Assembly: GCF_000478275.1 (NCBI RefSeq)
Contig: NZ_ASJB01000028.1
Coordinates: forward strand, 186,001-250,000
Reading direction: 5' to 3'
Length of the DNA stretch: 64,000 nucleotides
Source of the DNA: Amycolatopsis orientalis DSM 40040 = KCTC 9412
GTDB taxonomy: Bacteria > Actinomycetota > Actinomycetes > Mycobacteriales > Pseudonocardiaceae
The notes beneath the pieces are model-generated. The model did not search any database. It was not told the origin of the DNA and saw only the letters and a list, made by a program, of their open reading frames with translations. Below, piece by piece: positions 35,280 to 43,867 of this stretch. Each line of letters begins with the position of its first letter. Positions within the stretch are counted from its first letter, which is position 1. The position numbers and the translations under genes were made by a program.

Positions 35280-35971
35280 ACGCTTTGCGGATAGCGGGGC
35301 TGACAGTCACCCGCGGTGCCGGGCCGGTGATCTCCGGCGTCGACCTCACCCTCGAACCGGGCCGGATCACCGCGCTCGTCGGCCCCAATGGTGCCGGGAA
35401 GACCAGCCTGCTGGAGGCCGTCTCCGGCGTGGTCGCCGCTTCGGCCGGAACCATCCACATCGGACCGGACGAGATCACGAAGCAGTCGAGGGTCTCCCGT
35501 GCCCGGCGCGGGCTGGCGCATATCGAGCAGGGGCGCGCGGTGTTCGGCGGCCTGACCGTGCTGGAGAACCTGATGCTGACCGCCCGCACCCGCGCGCGGG
35601 CCGACGAGCTGTTCGAGTTGTTCCCCGAACTGGAGAAACGCCGCGACTCACCGGCGGCGCTGCTCAGCGGCGGCGAACAGCAGATGGTGGTGCTGGCCCG
35701 CGCGTTCGCCGCGCGGCCGTCGTTCCTGCTGATCGACGAGATGTCGCTGGGCCTCGCTCCGGTGGTGTTCACCCGGCTGCTGCCGCTGGTGACCCGGTTC
35801 GCCGAGGAGGGCGCGGCGATCCTGCTCGTCGAGCAGTTCACGCATCTCGCCCTCGGCGTGGCGAGCGACGCGCTGGTGGTGTCCTCGGGCCGCGTCACCT
35901 ACTCCGGCGACGCCCGGAGCCTGCTGGACTCGCCCGGCACCCTGCACACCGCCTACCTCGGCGAATCCTGA
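35276..35971 (+). CDS. Branched-chain-type ABC importer, ATPase (LivF type)
   Basis: 231 residues from a GTG that overlaps the previous stop (GTGA). Walker A GPNGAGKTS, signature LLSGGEQQMVVLARAF, Walker B FLLIDEMSLGLAP and switch His in place of LLVEQFTHLAL (the usual LivF glutamine/histidine arrangement). Canonical signature, in contrast with its fused partner. Last gene of the importer operon; a half copy of the dispersed palindrome follows 15 nt after the stop. Confidence 0.93.
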   Translation: MNALRIAGLTVTRGAGPVISGVDLTLEPGRITALVGPNGAGKTSLLEAVSGVVAASAGTIHIGPDEITKQSRVSRARRGLAHIEQGRAVFGGLTVLENLMLTARTRARADELFELFPELEKRRDSPAALLSGGEQQMVVLARAFAARPSFLLIDEMSLGLAPVVFTRLLPLVTRFAEEGAAILLVEQFTHLALGVASDALVVSSGRVTYSGDARSLLDSPGTLHTAYLGES

Positions 35972-35985
35972 CGCTCCCAGGATAG

Positions 35986-36006
35986 TCGTGAGTGGTAATG
36001 ACGGTT
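35986..36006 (+). repeat. Half copy of the dispersed palindrome
   Basis: Only one arm (21 nt, core GTGAGTGGTAATGACGGTT) is present, 15 nt after the LivF stop; the following bases do not fold back on it. It marks a deletion, an unfinished copy or a recombination joint. Confidence 0.85.
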
Positions 36007-36113
36007 TATTGAGGAGCAAGGGCAAAGGTGGCGCGGTTCTGGGCTGAACGACGGGAATCAGCCGCGCACTGGAGTGCCTCGTCGAGGAGTCTCTCACCAG
36101 CGGCCGGGTAGTG

Positions 36114-36172
36114 AAGTACATGATGGCCCCCTTCCTTGCGCCTGGCGCAAGGAAGGGGGCCATCATGTACTT
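36114..36172. terminator. Long perfect hairpin (29-nt arms, 1-nt loop)
   Basis: Arms at 36114-36142 and 36144-36172 are exact reverse complements around a single T; the arm begins AAGTACATGATGGCCCCC. It stands between the convergent LivF operon and SDR operon. Its sequence is unlike the dispersed palindrome. Likely a terminator; a small mobile palindrome is also possible. Confidence 0.75.
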
Positions 36173-36183
36173 GGGGAAGGTGT

Positions 36184-36229
36184 GTGAAGGTCGAGTTTCC
36201 TCGGCTCAGTCGAGGGAAGGGGCCTTCAC
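36184..36229 (-). terminator. Imperfect hairpin after the SDR gene
   Basis: GTGAAGG (36184-36190) pairs with CCTTCAC (36223-36229), with an inner stem CCTCG / CGAGG. It lies 10 nt downstream of the stop of the minus-strand SDR gene. Confidence 0.45.
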
Positions 36230-36239
36230 GCGCGGCGGG

Positions 36240-37037
36240 CTAAGAGCCCATGCCGGCGCGTTCGAAGGCCAGCGTCGGCAGATCGACGGCGTGCGCGCCG
36301 CCGTCGGCCACGATCACCGCACCGGTGATGTACGACGACTCCGCAGAACCCAGGAACCGCACGATCGACGCGATCTCCTCGGGTTCGGCCGGACGGCGCA
36401 GCGGCACCTCGGCGGTGACCCGGCGGTAGCCCTCGTCGTGGCCGCCGTCGAAGCCCGCGGCCTCGGCGAACTGGTCCATCTCGCCGTCCGCCATCGGGGT
36501 CCGCACCCAGCCGGGGCAGACGGCGTTCGCCCGGACACCCTTCGGCCCGTAGTCGCGGGCGATCGAGCGGGTCAGCCCGATGAGCGCGTGTTTCGCGACG
36601 GTGTAGCCGGCGACGTTCGGCCCGGCGAACAGCCCGGCCAGCGACGACACGACGACCACCTGACCGCCGGTTTCGATCAGCGAGGGCAGCATGGCCCGGC
36701 AGAACACGAAGGCGCTGGACAGGTTCGAGCGCAGGGCGAGTTCCCATTCCTCGTCGCCGGTGTCGACGACCGAGGAGAGGCCGTGCCCGCCCGCGTTGGC
36801 CACCACGACGTCCAGCCTGCCGAACTTACCCGCGATCTCCGCCGCGGCCGCTTCCGCGGCCTCGCGATCGCTGGCGTCACAGGCGATGACGTGCGCGCCG
36901 GTTTCGGCGGCCACCTTCTCCAGCGGTTCGCGCCGCCGTCCGAGTACCACCACCTGGGCGCCCTCGTCGGCGTACCGGCGGGCCACCGCCGCGCCGATAC
37001 CGGTACCGCCACCCGTGATCGCGATGACCTTCTTCAC
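36240..37037 (-). CDS. SDR family oxidoreductase
   Basis: 265 residues. Cofactor site TGGGTGIG near residue 8, NAG in VVANAGGHG, catalytic Ser in VVSSLAG and YxxxK in GYTVAKHAL. A classical NAD(P)H-dependent dehydrogenase. It follows a second SDR gene with a 14-nt gap and both run divergently from the copper amine oxidase, so they may act on the aldehyde or alcohol made there; that is inference. Confidence 0.9.
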   Translation of the reverse strand: MKKVIAITGGGTGIGAAVARRYADEGAQVVVLGRRREPLEKVAAETGAHVIACDASDREAAEAAAAEIAGKFGRLDVVVANAGGHGLSSVVDTGDEEWELALRSNLSSAFVFCRAMLPSLIETGGQVVVVSSLAGLFAGPNVAGYTVAKHALIGLTRSIARDYGPKGVRANAVCPGWVRTPMADGEMDQFAEAAGFDGGHDEGYRRVTAEVPLRRPAEPEEIASIVRFLGSAESSYITGAVIVADGGAHAVDLPTLAFERAGMGS

Positions 37038-37051
37038 TTGCGGAGTCCTTT

Positions 37052-37771
37052 CTAAGCGGGAAAACCGGAGCGGGCCGAGACGCCGAAGTCGGCGAGGACG
37101 GCCTGGCCGTTGACGGCCCGCGAACGCGCGGACGCGAGGTGGAGCACCTGCCAGGCGACTTCCTCGGGATCCTGCACGGGGAACGCGGGATCGTCGAGCG
37201 TCTCGCCGAGGTCGCCGCGCGCCATCGGGGTGTCGACCACCGACGGGCAGACGCAGTTCACCCGGACACCGGGGAGGTCGACGGCGAGCGCCCTGGTCAT
37301 CGCGACCACGGCACCCTTCGAGGCGCAGTAGGGCACCATCCCGGGCGCGCTGGTGAACGCCGAGTCACTGGCCAGCAGGACGACCGAGCCGTGCGCCGCG
37401 GTGAGCCAGGGCGCGGCGTGTTTGACCAGCAGGAACTGGCCGGTGACGTTGACCGCCATCAGCGCGGCGAAGTCGGCCGCCGAGGTTTCGGTGACCGGTG
37501 TCCCCACCGGTCCGGAGATCCCGGCGCAGCCGACGACGACGTCAAGCCCGCCGAACCGGTCCGCGACGGCGGCGACCGCGGCGGCCACCGAACCCTCGTC
37601 GGTCACGTCGGCGTGCACCGCCAGGACGTCGTCGCCCAGCGGCGGCACAGGTGCCCGGTCGAGGGCGCCGACCCGGGCGCCTTCGGCCAGGAACGCCCGG
37701 GCGCAGGCAAGGCCGATACCGGACGCCGCGCCGGTCACCAGCACGGCCTTGCCCGCGAGATCCAGTCGCAT
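37052..37771 (-). CDS. SDR family oxidoreductase
   Basis: 239 residues from ATG 37771; upstream codons are poorly structured and overlap the divergent promoter. TGAASGIG cofactor motif, D in LDRAP (favours NAD), CAG in place of NAG (VVGCAGISG), and YxxxK in PYCASKGAV. First gene of a two-SDR operon divergent from the copper amine oxidase across 122 nt. Confidence 0.9.
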   Translation of the reverse strand: MRLDLAGKAVLVTGAASGIGLACARAFLAEGARVGALDRAPVPPLGDDVLAVHADVTDEGSVAAAVAAVADRFGGLDVVVGCAGISGPVGTPVTETSAADFAALMAVNVTGQFLLVKHAAPWLTAAHGSVVLLASDSAFTSAPGMVPYCASKGAVVAMTRALAVDLPGVRVNCVCPSVVDTPMARGDLGETLDDPAFPVQDPEEVAWQVLHLASARSRAVNGQAVLADFGVSARSGFPA

Positions 37772-37893
37772 GGCGCCATCCTGCGGTCCGGCGCTCGCGA
37801 GGGGGTTGGCCGTCAGCGCAGCCTTCTTGTCCGCAGCCGCATGGCGGCCGCGTGGTCTTTCCACCCGCGGGCGGACCGGCAAGACTGCGAAGC

Positions 37894-39759
37894 ATGACCA
37901 GGCCGCACGCACTCGATCCGCTGACCGCCGACGAACTCACCGCAGGCCGGGCGATCCTGGCCGCCGAGGGCCTGCTCACCGCGACCACCCGGTTCCCGGC
38001 GGTGCTGCCGGTGGAGCCGGACAAGGGCGACGCCGCTCCCGACCGCCGCGTCCAGTACACGCTCCTGGACACCGCGACCGGCCGTGCCCGCGACGTGGTC
38101 GTTTCGCTGGCGAAACGCGAGGTCGTCTCCGACGACGACTGCGGTGACGGCCAGCCCGCCTACCTGTTCGAGGAGTACGACCTCGCCGCGTCGATCACCA
38201 AGGCCTCGCCGGAGTGGCAGGCCGCGATGGAGCGGCGCGGGCTCGGCGACCGGATCGGGCACGCCTTCTGCGCTCCCCTGGCGCCTGGCTTCTTCGGCAG
38301 GCCGGACGAGACCGGCCGGGTCATCCGTTCGCTGACGTTCCTGCGCGACGACGAGTCCGACAGCCCGTGGGCGCATCCGGTCGAGGGCCTGATCGTGCAC
38401 ATCGACCTCACCGGGCAGCGCGTCATCCGGGTCGAGGACGAGGGCGACGTCCCGGTCCCGCCGGAGCACGGCCGCTACGGCGGCGTCAAGGCCCGCACCA
38501 CGCTCAAACCCATCGAGATCACCCAGCCCGAGGGGCCGAGCTTCACCGTCGAGGGCAACGAGGTCACCTGGGAGGGCTGGCGGCTGCGGGTCGGCTTCAA
38601 CGCCCGCGAAGGCCTGACGCTGCACCAGATCTCGTTCCAAGACCGCTCGGTGCTCTACCGGGCCTCGGTCCCGGAGATGGTGGTGCCCTACGGCGACACC
38701 GCGCCCGGCCGGTTCTGGATCAGCTACTTCGACGCGGGCGAATACCTGCTCGGCAAGAACGGCAACGACCTGCGGCTGGGCTGCGACTGCCTCGGCGTCA
38801 TCCACTACTTCCCCGCGTTCGTCGCCGACGACCACGGCCACCCGGTCGAGATCCCGCGCGCGATCTGCATGCACGAAGAGGATTACGGGATCCTCTGGAA
38901 GCACACCGATCTCGACGGCCGCGCCGAGGTCCGCCGCTCACGGCGGCTGGTGATCTCGTCCATCTCCACCATCGGCAACTACGACTACGGTTTCTTCTGG
39001 TATCTCTACCTCGACGGCACCGTCGAACTCGAGGCGAAGGCCACCGGCATCGTGTTCGCCGGCGCCGCGCACACCGGGACGAAGCACCCGCACGCCAACG
39101 AGATCGCGCCCGGTCTGTTCGCCCCGGTGCACCAGCACCTGTTCTGCGCGCGGCTGGACGTGGCCATCGACGGCGAACGCAACTCGCTCGTCGAGATCGA
39201 CGTCGAGGGCGTGCCGACGGGTGAGCGCAACCCGTACGGCAACGCCTTCACCTGGAAGGAAACCCCGCTGCGGACCGAACGGGAGGCGCAGCGGCACGCG
39301 GATCCGGCGAAGGCGCGGGTCTGGGAGATCCGCAGCGCGGAGCGGACCAACCGGCTGGGCGCGCCCACGGCGTACCAGCTCGTGCCGCGGCCGTCCGCGA
39401 CCCTGATGGCGCAACCGGAGTCGACCGTCCACAAGCGGGCGACGTTCGCCACCCGGCATCTGTGGGCCACGCCGTACCGGGCGGACGAACGCTTCCCGGC
39501 TGGAGACCGGCCGAACGCGCATCCCGGCGGGGCAGGCCTGCCGGCCTGGACCGCCGCCGACCGCGACCTCACCGACACCGATCTCGTGCTGTGGCACGTC
39601 TTCGGCCCGACGCACATCCCGCGGCCGGAGGACTGGCCGGTCATGCCGGTCGACTACTCGGGGTTCTCCTTGCGCCCCTATGGCTTCCTGGACCGCAACC
39701 CGGCGCTGGACCTGCCTTCCGGCGCCACCGACGAGCACTGTTCCGCCCACGAGCACTAG
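37894..39759 (+). CDS. Copper-containing primary amine oxidase
   Basis: 621 residues. Oxidises primary amines to aldehyde, ammonia and peroxide with a self-made topaquinone. Topaquinone precursor Y363 in TIGNYDYGF, catalytic base D280 in YFDAGEYLLG, copper ligands H413 and H415 (VHQHLFC) and H574 (THIPRP) are all present, each about 18 residues earlier than in the Arthrobacter globiformis enzyme, so the fold should match closely. No signal peptide; cytosolic. ATG 37894 has only a weak ribosome site. A MoaF-family gene follows 9 nt later, as expected for a monoamine-use operon. Confidence 0.95.
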   Translation: MTRPHALDPLTADELTAGRAILAAEGLLTATTRFPAVLPVEPDKGDAAPDRRVQYTLLDTATGRARDVVVSLAKREVVSDDDCGDGQPAYLFEEYDLAASITKASPEWQAAMERRGLGDRIGHAFCAPLAPGFFGRPDETGRVIRSLTFLRDDESDSPWAHPVEGLIVHIDLTGQRVIRVEDEGDVPVPPEHGRYGGVKARTTLKPIEITQPEGPSFTVEGNEVTWEGWRLRVGFNAREGLTLHQISFQDRSVLYRASVPEMVVPYGDTAPGRFWISYFDAGEYLLGKNGNDLRLGCDCLGVIHYFPAFVADDHGHPVEIPRAICMHEEDYGILWKHTDLDGRAEVRRSRRLVISSISTIGNYDYGFFWYLYLDGTVELEAKATGIVFAGAAHTGTKHPHANEIAPGLFAPVHQHLFCARLDVAIDGERNSLVEIDVEGVPTGERNPYGNAFTWKETPLRTEREAQRHADPAKARVWEIRSAERTNRLGAPTAYQLVPRPSATLMAQPESTVHKRATFATRHLWATPYRADERFPAGDRPNAHPGGAGLPAWTAADRDLTDTDLVLWHVFGPTHIPRPEDWPVMPVDYSGFSLRPYGFLDRNPALDLPSGATDEHCSAHEH

Positions 39760-39768
39760 GACCCCTCC

Positions 39769-40560
39769 ATGCCCGAACTGACCCTGTCCGACACCTCCAC
39801 CTGGCTTCCCCTGGACGGTCTCGCTCCCGGTTTCGACGCGAACAAGGCGCCCACGGTCGGCGACCTGCACGGCCGCGCCTTCGAACTCGCCTGCGAAGAC
39901 GGCACGACGTTCAGGGTCGCCTTCACCGGCACCCGGATCGAGTGGACGTACCACGGCTCCGGCATGGACCGGTGCGAGACCTTCCTGGTCGACGACGACC
40001 TGTACTACGTCCAGTTCCATCCGCAGGCGCGGCGGGAAGAGGCCTTCACGCTGCTGCTCGACCTGCGGCGCGGCCGCGCGCTCCTGGTGCTGAGCCGGAT
40101 CGGCGACACCTCGCCGCGGGTCACGCAGACCTTCCTGGCCGCCACGATCGGCGGTATCGAACCCCGCGGCGAGTCACTGGCGCCCAGCACCTCGCTGGTC
40201 GGACGGCGGGTGCTGTGGGTGTACAGCACGGCGCACGCCTACGAGCACGTGTACCTCAGCCCGCACTGGTACACCTGGCAGTGCCTGGCCGGGCCGGAGA
40301 AGGGGCTCGCCGACACCGACGAGAACTCGGTCTACGAGGTGCGGCCCGGCATCTACGTGTTCGCCTGGCGCGAGAAGGTGATCCCGTGCGCGTCGGTGAC
40401 CGTCGCCGACCACCGCGACGCGAAGCGGCTGCGTTCGCACGGTGTCCTTTTCGGACTGGACGCCACCGGGACCACCCCGACCCACTTCACCTTCGGCGCG
40501 CACGGCAAGCTGCTGAGCACCACCGTGCACCCCGAGGCTTACGACCCCGCCGGGAGCTGA
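39769..40560 (+). CDS. MoaF-family protein (second copy)
   Basis: 263 residues, paralogue of the protein at 30374. N-terminal barrel (TTFRVAFTGTRIEWTYHG; LLDLRRGRALLVLS, PRVTQTFLAATIGG) and C-terminal half with YEHVYLSPHWYTWQCLAG and SHGVLFGLDATG. It sits between the copper amine oxidase and an amidohydrolase with gaps of 9 and 3 nt. In Klebsiella MoaF is required for induction of monoamine genes; here it may bind the amine or its aldehyde. Confidence 0.82.
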   Translation: MPELTLSDTSTWLPLDGLAPGFDANKAPTVGDLHGRAFELACEDGTTFRVAFTGTRIEWTYHGSGMDRCETFLVDDDLYYVQFHPQARREEAFTLLLDLRRGRALLVLSRIGDTSPRVTQTFLAATIGGIEPRGESLAPSTSLVGRRVLWVYSTAHAYEHVYLSPHWYTWQCLAGPEKGLADTDENSVYEVRPGIYVFAWREKVIPCASVTVADHRDAKRLRSHGVLFGLDATGTTPTHFTFGAHGKLLSTTVHPEAYDPAGS

Positions 40561-40563
40561 GCC

Positions 40564-42198
40564 TTGACCGCGGACCTCATCCTCACCAACGCCACGGTGT
40601 ACACAGTGGACGGTGTCCGGCCGTGGGCGTCGTCACTGGCGATCAAGGACGGCCGCGTGCTGTCGCTGGAGGACATCGAACGCGGCCCGGCCACCGAGAT
40701 CGTCGATCTCGAAGGCGCGTTCGTGATGCCCGGCCTGGTCGACGTGCACAACCATCACGCCCTCGCCGGGCGCGCCGCCCTGTTCGAACTGAACTTCGGC
40801 CTCGACGCGGGTCTGGACGACATCCTCGCGGCGGTCCGTTCGCGGGCCGAGGGGCTCGGACCGGACGAGTGGGTGGTCGGCGGCGCCTGGGCGTCCACTT
40901 TGGTCGGTACCCTCTCACGGTCTTCGGCGCGGCACGCGCTCGACGAGGCCGCGGGCGGGCGGCCGGTCATGCTCGCCGACGACAGCAGGCACAACCGCTG
41001 GGTGAGCAGCCGGGCGCTGGAACTGGCGGGCATCACCGCCTCGACCCCCGATCCGGAGGGCGGGGAGATCGTCCGCGACCCTTCGACCGGCGAGCCGGTC
41101 GGCGTCCTGCTCGAAGCGGCAGGCGTCGCCGTCGAACGGGCGCTCAGCGAGACGCGGATCCTCACCGCCGAGCAGCATGTGGCGGCGTCGCGGCACGGGA
41201 TCGGCACGCTGCATTCGTTCGGGGTCACCGCGTTCCAGGACGCCGGCGTCTCCGCGGACATCCTGCGCGCGCTGAAGTCGCTCGACGACGCGGGCGAACT
41301 GCACGCGTGGGTCGTGTCGTCGCTGCTGATCAACGACCCGATCTTCGGCTTCGACCCGATCGGCGCGCCGCTGCTGGAGATCGCCGGGCAGTACCGCGGC
41401 GAGCACCACCGGCCCGACTTCGTGAAGATCTTCCTCGACGGCGTCCCGCCGACCCGGACGGCCGCCTTCCTGGAGCCGTACCTGCCGGACGACGTCCACG
41501 GCGCCTGTCACCACGGCGCCACCACCATGCCGGGCGACGAACTCGTGGGCTGGCTGCGCACCGCGGCCGCGGCCGGGCTCTCGGCCAAGGTCCACTGCAC
41601 CGGCGACGCGTCGGTGCGCGCGACGCTGGACGCCGTCGAGAAGGTGCGTGCCGAAGGCTTCGGCGAAGCGCGTTTCCAGGTCGCGCACGGCCAGTTCGTG
41701 CACCCGGACGACCTCTCGCGGTTCACCGCGCTCGGCGTCGCCGCGGACATCTCGCCGTTCCTGTGGGTCCCCGGGGTCATCCCGGCGGCCATCGCGGAGG
41801 TCCTGCCCGGCGAACGGGCCGGGCGGATGCAGCCGAACCGGTCGCTGCTGGACGAGGGCGCGCTGGTCGCGGGCGGTTCCGACTGGCCGGTCAGCGAGTC
41901 CCCGAACGCGTGGGAGGGCATCCACGGTCTCGTCACCCGGCAGGACCCGACCGGCGCGTTCCCGGGAGCGCTGTGGCCGGAGCAGGCGATCACGCTGGCC
42001 GAGGCGGTCGAGGTCTTCACCCTCTCCGCCGCCCGCGCGATGGGCGTCGACGACGTCACCGGCTCGCTGGTGCCGGGGAAGTCGGCCGATTTCGTCGTCC
42101 TGGACCGGGATCCGTTCAAGACAGACCCGTCGGCGCTCGTCAAGACCAAGGTGACGGAAACGTGGTTCGCCGGGCACCGCGTGTATCGGCGCGACTGA
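40564..42198 (+). CDS. Amidohydrolase family protein (YtcJ/NfdA-like)
   Basis: 544 residues from TTG 40564, three nt after the MoaF stop. Amidohydrolase_3 landmarks: metal pair in VDVHNHHALAG, Lys in FVKIFLDGVPP, His in KVHCTGDAS, His in VAHGQFVHP and Asp in GGSDWPVSE; the C-terminal strand is DFVVLDRDPFKTD. The family cuts N-formyl or N-acyl amines, which would release amine for the oxidase encoded two genes upstream. That coupling is inferred from context only. Confidence 0.85.
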   Translation: MTADLILTNATVYTVDGVRPWASSLAIKDGRVLSLEDIERGPATEIVDLEGAFVMPGLVDVHNHHALAGRAALFELNFGLDAGLDDILAAVRSRAEGLGPDEWVVGGAWASTLVGTLSRSSARHALDEAAGGRPVMLADDSRHNRWVSSRALELAGITASTPDPEGGEIVRDPSTGEPVGVLLEAAGVAVERALSETRILTAEQHVAASRHGIGTLHSFGVTAFQDAGVSADILRALKSLDDAGELHAWVVSSLLINDPIFGFDPIGAPLLEIAGQYRGEHHRPDFVKIFLDGVPPTRTAAFLEPYLPDDVHGACHHGATTMPGDELVGWLRTAAAAGLSAKVHCTGDASVRATLDAVEKVRAEGFGEARFQVAHGQFVHPDDLSRFTALGVAADISPFLWVPGVIPAAIAEVLPGERAGRMQPNRSLLDEGALVAGGSDWPVSESPNAWEGIHGLVTRQDPTGAFPGALWPEQAITLAEAVEVFTLSAARAMGVDDVTGSLVPGKSADFVVLDRDPFKTDPSALVKTKVTETWFAGHRVYRRD

Positions 42199-42202
42199 TC
42201 TC

Positions 42203-42225
42203 CTACACTGGTAGAAGAACCAGTG
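42203..42225. promoter_or_regulatory. CTAC-N4-GTAG operator 1 (TetR promoter)
   Basis: CTAC-ACTG-GTAG at 42203-42214, overlapped by a second dyad CACTGGT-N6-ACCAGTG at 42206-42225. It lies between the amidohydrolase stop and the TetR start, just before the ribosome site GGGAGG (42227-42232). The CTAC-N4-GTAG dyad recurs in three other promoter regions of the cluster. Confidence 0.65.
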
Positions 42226-42239
42226 CGGGAGGTCTGCCG

Positions 42240-42827
42240 ATGCCGAAGATCATCGACCACGACGAGCGGCGCAGCCATATCGTCGACGTCACCTGGGAGC
42301 TGATCACCCAGGGCGGGATCGAGGCCGCCACCATGCGCGAGATCGCGGCCGCCGCCGGTTTCGCCAACGGCGCGCTCAAGCTGTACTTCCCGAGCAAGGA
42401 AGACATCATCCAGGCCACCTACGAACGCGCGCTGGGGATGATGCGCGAGTACGTCGAGCTGGACGAACTACGTGGGCTGACCGCGCTCCGCGAGCTGTGC
42501 GTCTCGTCGATGCCGATCGACGAGGACCGCATCGCCGCGGGGCGGGTCCTGCTCACCTTCTGGCAGCTTTCGCTGACCAACCCGAAGCTGCAGGACAAGT
42601 ACCTCGAGCACATCCGCTCGTGGCGCGGGCTGCTGCACCGGTATCTCGCCGAGGGCCGCGAGGACGGCGACATCGTCACCGAGACCCCCGACGAGCAGCT
42701 GGTCGACGAGGTCGTGCTGATCAACGCCGGGGCGAACGTGATGAGCCTGGTCGCCGGCGAGTTCTCGACGATCGCCTTGCAGCGCCAGCACCTCGAGTCG
42801 TTCTTCGCCCGCCTGACCCGCCCCTGA
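42240..42827 (+). CDS. TetR family transcriptional regulator
   Basis: 195 residues. The TetR helix-turn-helix is at residues 10-55 (GIEAATMREIAAAAGFANGALKLYFPSKEDII, in two helices), the ligand domain resembles BetI-type proteins (LLTFWQLSLTNPKLQDKYLEHIRSWR). The site in front of it is probably its own operator, and four more perfect copies lie in promoters of the genes from 42.9 to 55 kb, so it is the best candidate for cluster regulator. ATG 42240 with GGGAGG 7 nt upstream. Confidence 0.92.
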   Translation: MPKIIDHDERRSHIVDVTWELITQGGIEAATMREIAAAAGFANGALKLYFPSKEDIIQATYERALGMMREYVELDELRGLTALRELCVSSMPIDEDRIAAGRVLLTFWQLSLTNPKLQDKYLEHIRSWRGLLHRYLAEGREDGDIVTETPDEQLVDEVVLINAGANVMSLVAGEFSTIALQRQHLESFFARLTRP

Positions 42828-42834
42828 CCCCCTA

Positions 42835-42933
42835 CCACCGCATTTCGTCCTCTGAACGCGATCGTTCGCGCCCCGCACTAAAGCATCCAGAGGACTAAAT
42901 GCGGTGGTCGTACGCATTTAGTCCTCTGGATGC
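42835..42933. terminator. Three-arm convergent terminator with alternative hairpins
   Basis: Arm A (42835-42854) pairs with arm B (42888-42907) with one mismatch; most of arm B (42883-42903) pairs perfectly over 21 nt with arm C (42913-42933). A:B and B:C exclude each other. It fills the gap between the convergent TetR and hydrolase stops. The shared word TTTCGTCCTCTG links it to the hairpin at 6085. Confidence 0.7.
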
Positions 42934-42937
42934 GTGG

Positions 42938-43867
42938 TCAGGGGGTGAAGACGCGGGTGAGGAAGCTGGCCACGTGCTGGTGAGAGCGCGGCGAAGCGGG
43001 AAGATCCGTGTAGAGGCCATAGAAGCCATGGATCTGGCCTGAGTACCGCGTCATCTCCACCCTGGTCCCGGCGTCGGTCAGGCGGCGCGCGAACTCCTCC
43101 CCCTCGTCCCGCAGGACGTCGTATTCGGCCGTCAGCACCAGCGCGGGCGGAAGTCCCGTCAGGTCCGAGGCCCGCAGCGGCAGCAGGTACGGATCGTTCA
43201 GCTGCGCCGGATCCGAGACGTACTGGTCGAAGAAGAACCGCATCGCCCCGGCCGTCATGCCGAACCCCTCGGCGAAGTCCACATAGGACCGGAAGCCGTC
43301 GTCCGGATGACCGTAGACCGGGCAGATCAGCACCTGCGCGGCCAGCGTCGGCCCGCCCCGGTCGCGGGACATCATCGACACCACGGTGGACAGATTGCCG
43401 CCGGCGCTCTCCCCGCCGATCGCGATCCGCCCCGGGTCCACCGCCGACCCGGCACCGCCCGCGGCGAGCCATTCGACGACGGCGTAGCAGTCGTCCGGTG
43501 CCGCCGGGAAGGGATGCTCGGGCGCGAGCCGGTAGTCCACGGCGACGACGGCGACGTTCGCCGCGTTGCACACCGCGCGCGAAGCGACCTCGTTCTCGTC
43601 GATCGAGCCGATCGTCCACCCGCCGCCGTGGATCCACACGAAGGCGGGCACCGGCGTGGTCACGTCGGGCAGGTAGATCCGCACGCGCACCCCGGACGGG
43701 AGTACGTGGTCGGTGACCGAGGCGACCTCCTCGACCGTGTCGGGACGTCGCCACGAGGCGGCGAACGCGGCCCGCAACTCGGCGGCCGTCGGAGGCATGG
43801 CCGGCGCTTCCGGCGCGACGCTGCGGGCGAGCAGCTCCTTGACCGCGGGATCGAGGGTCACCGTCAC
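42938..43867 (-). CDS. Alpha/beta hydrolase, HSL type
   Basis: 309 residues from a GTG that overlaps the methyltransferase stop (GTGA). Hormone-sensitive-lipase signature HGGGW (oxyanion hole), nucleophile in GGESAGGN, and the acid and His in TAEYDVLRDEG and SGQIHGFY. Cuts carboxylic esters of short to medium chains. Second gene of an operon with the methyltransferase-like protein. Related to the hydrolase at 56195. Confidence 0.9.
   Translation of the reverse strand: MTVTLDPAVKELLARSVAPEAPAMPPTAAELRAAFAASWRRPDTVEEVASVTDHVLPSGVRVRIYLPDVTTPVPAFVWIHGGGWTIGSIDENEVASRAVCNAANVAVVAVDYRLAPEHPFPAAPDDCYAVVEWLAAGGAGSAVDPGRIAIGGESAGGNLSTVVSMMSRDRGGPTLAAQVLICPVYGHPDDGFRSYVDFAEGFGMTAGAMRFFFDQYVSDPAQLNDPYLLPLRASDLTGLPPALVLTAEYDVLRDEGEEFARRLTDAGTRVEMTRYSGQIHGFYGLYTDLPASPRSHQHVASFLTRVFTP

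Noticed and set aside
37772..37893. Imperfect dyad CTTGTCCGC ... GCGGACCGGCAAG between the SDR and amine oxidase genes as an operator
   Set aside because: The arms are uneven and not found in other promoters here, so the support is too weak to list.
39462..42827. A single 1121-codon open frame from the amine oxidase to the TetR gene
   Set aside because: It is out of frame with three clear genes over most of its length and is very arginine-rich; only its last 195 codons (the TetR gene) are real. Long false frames are normal at this GC content.
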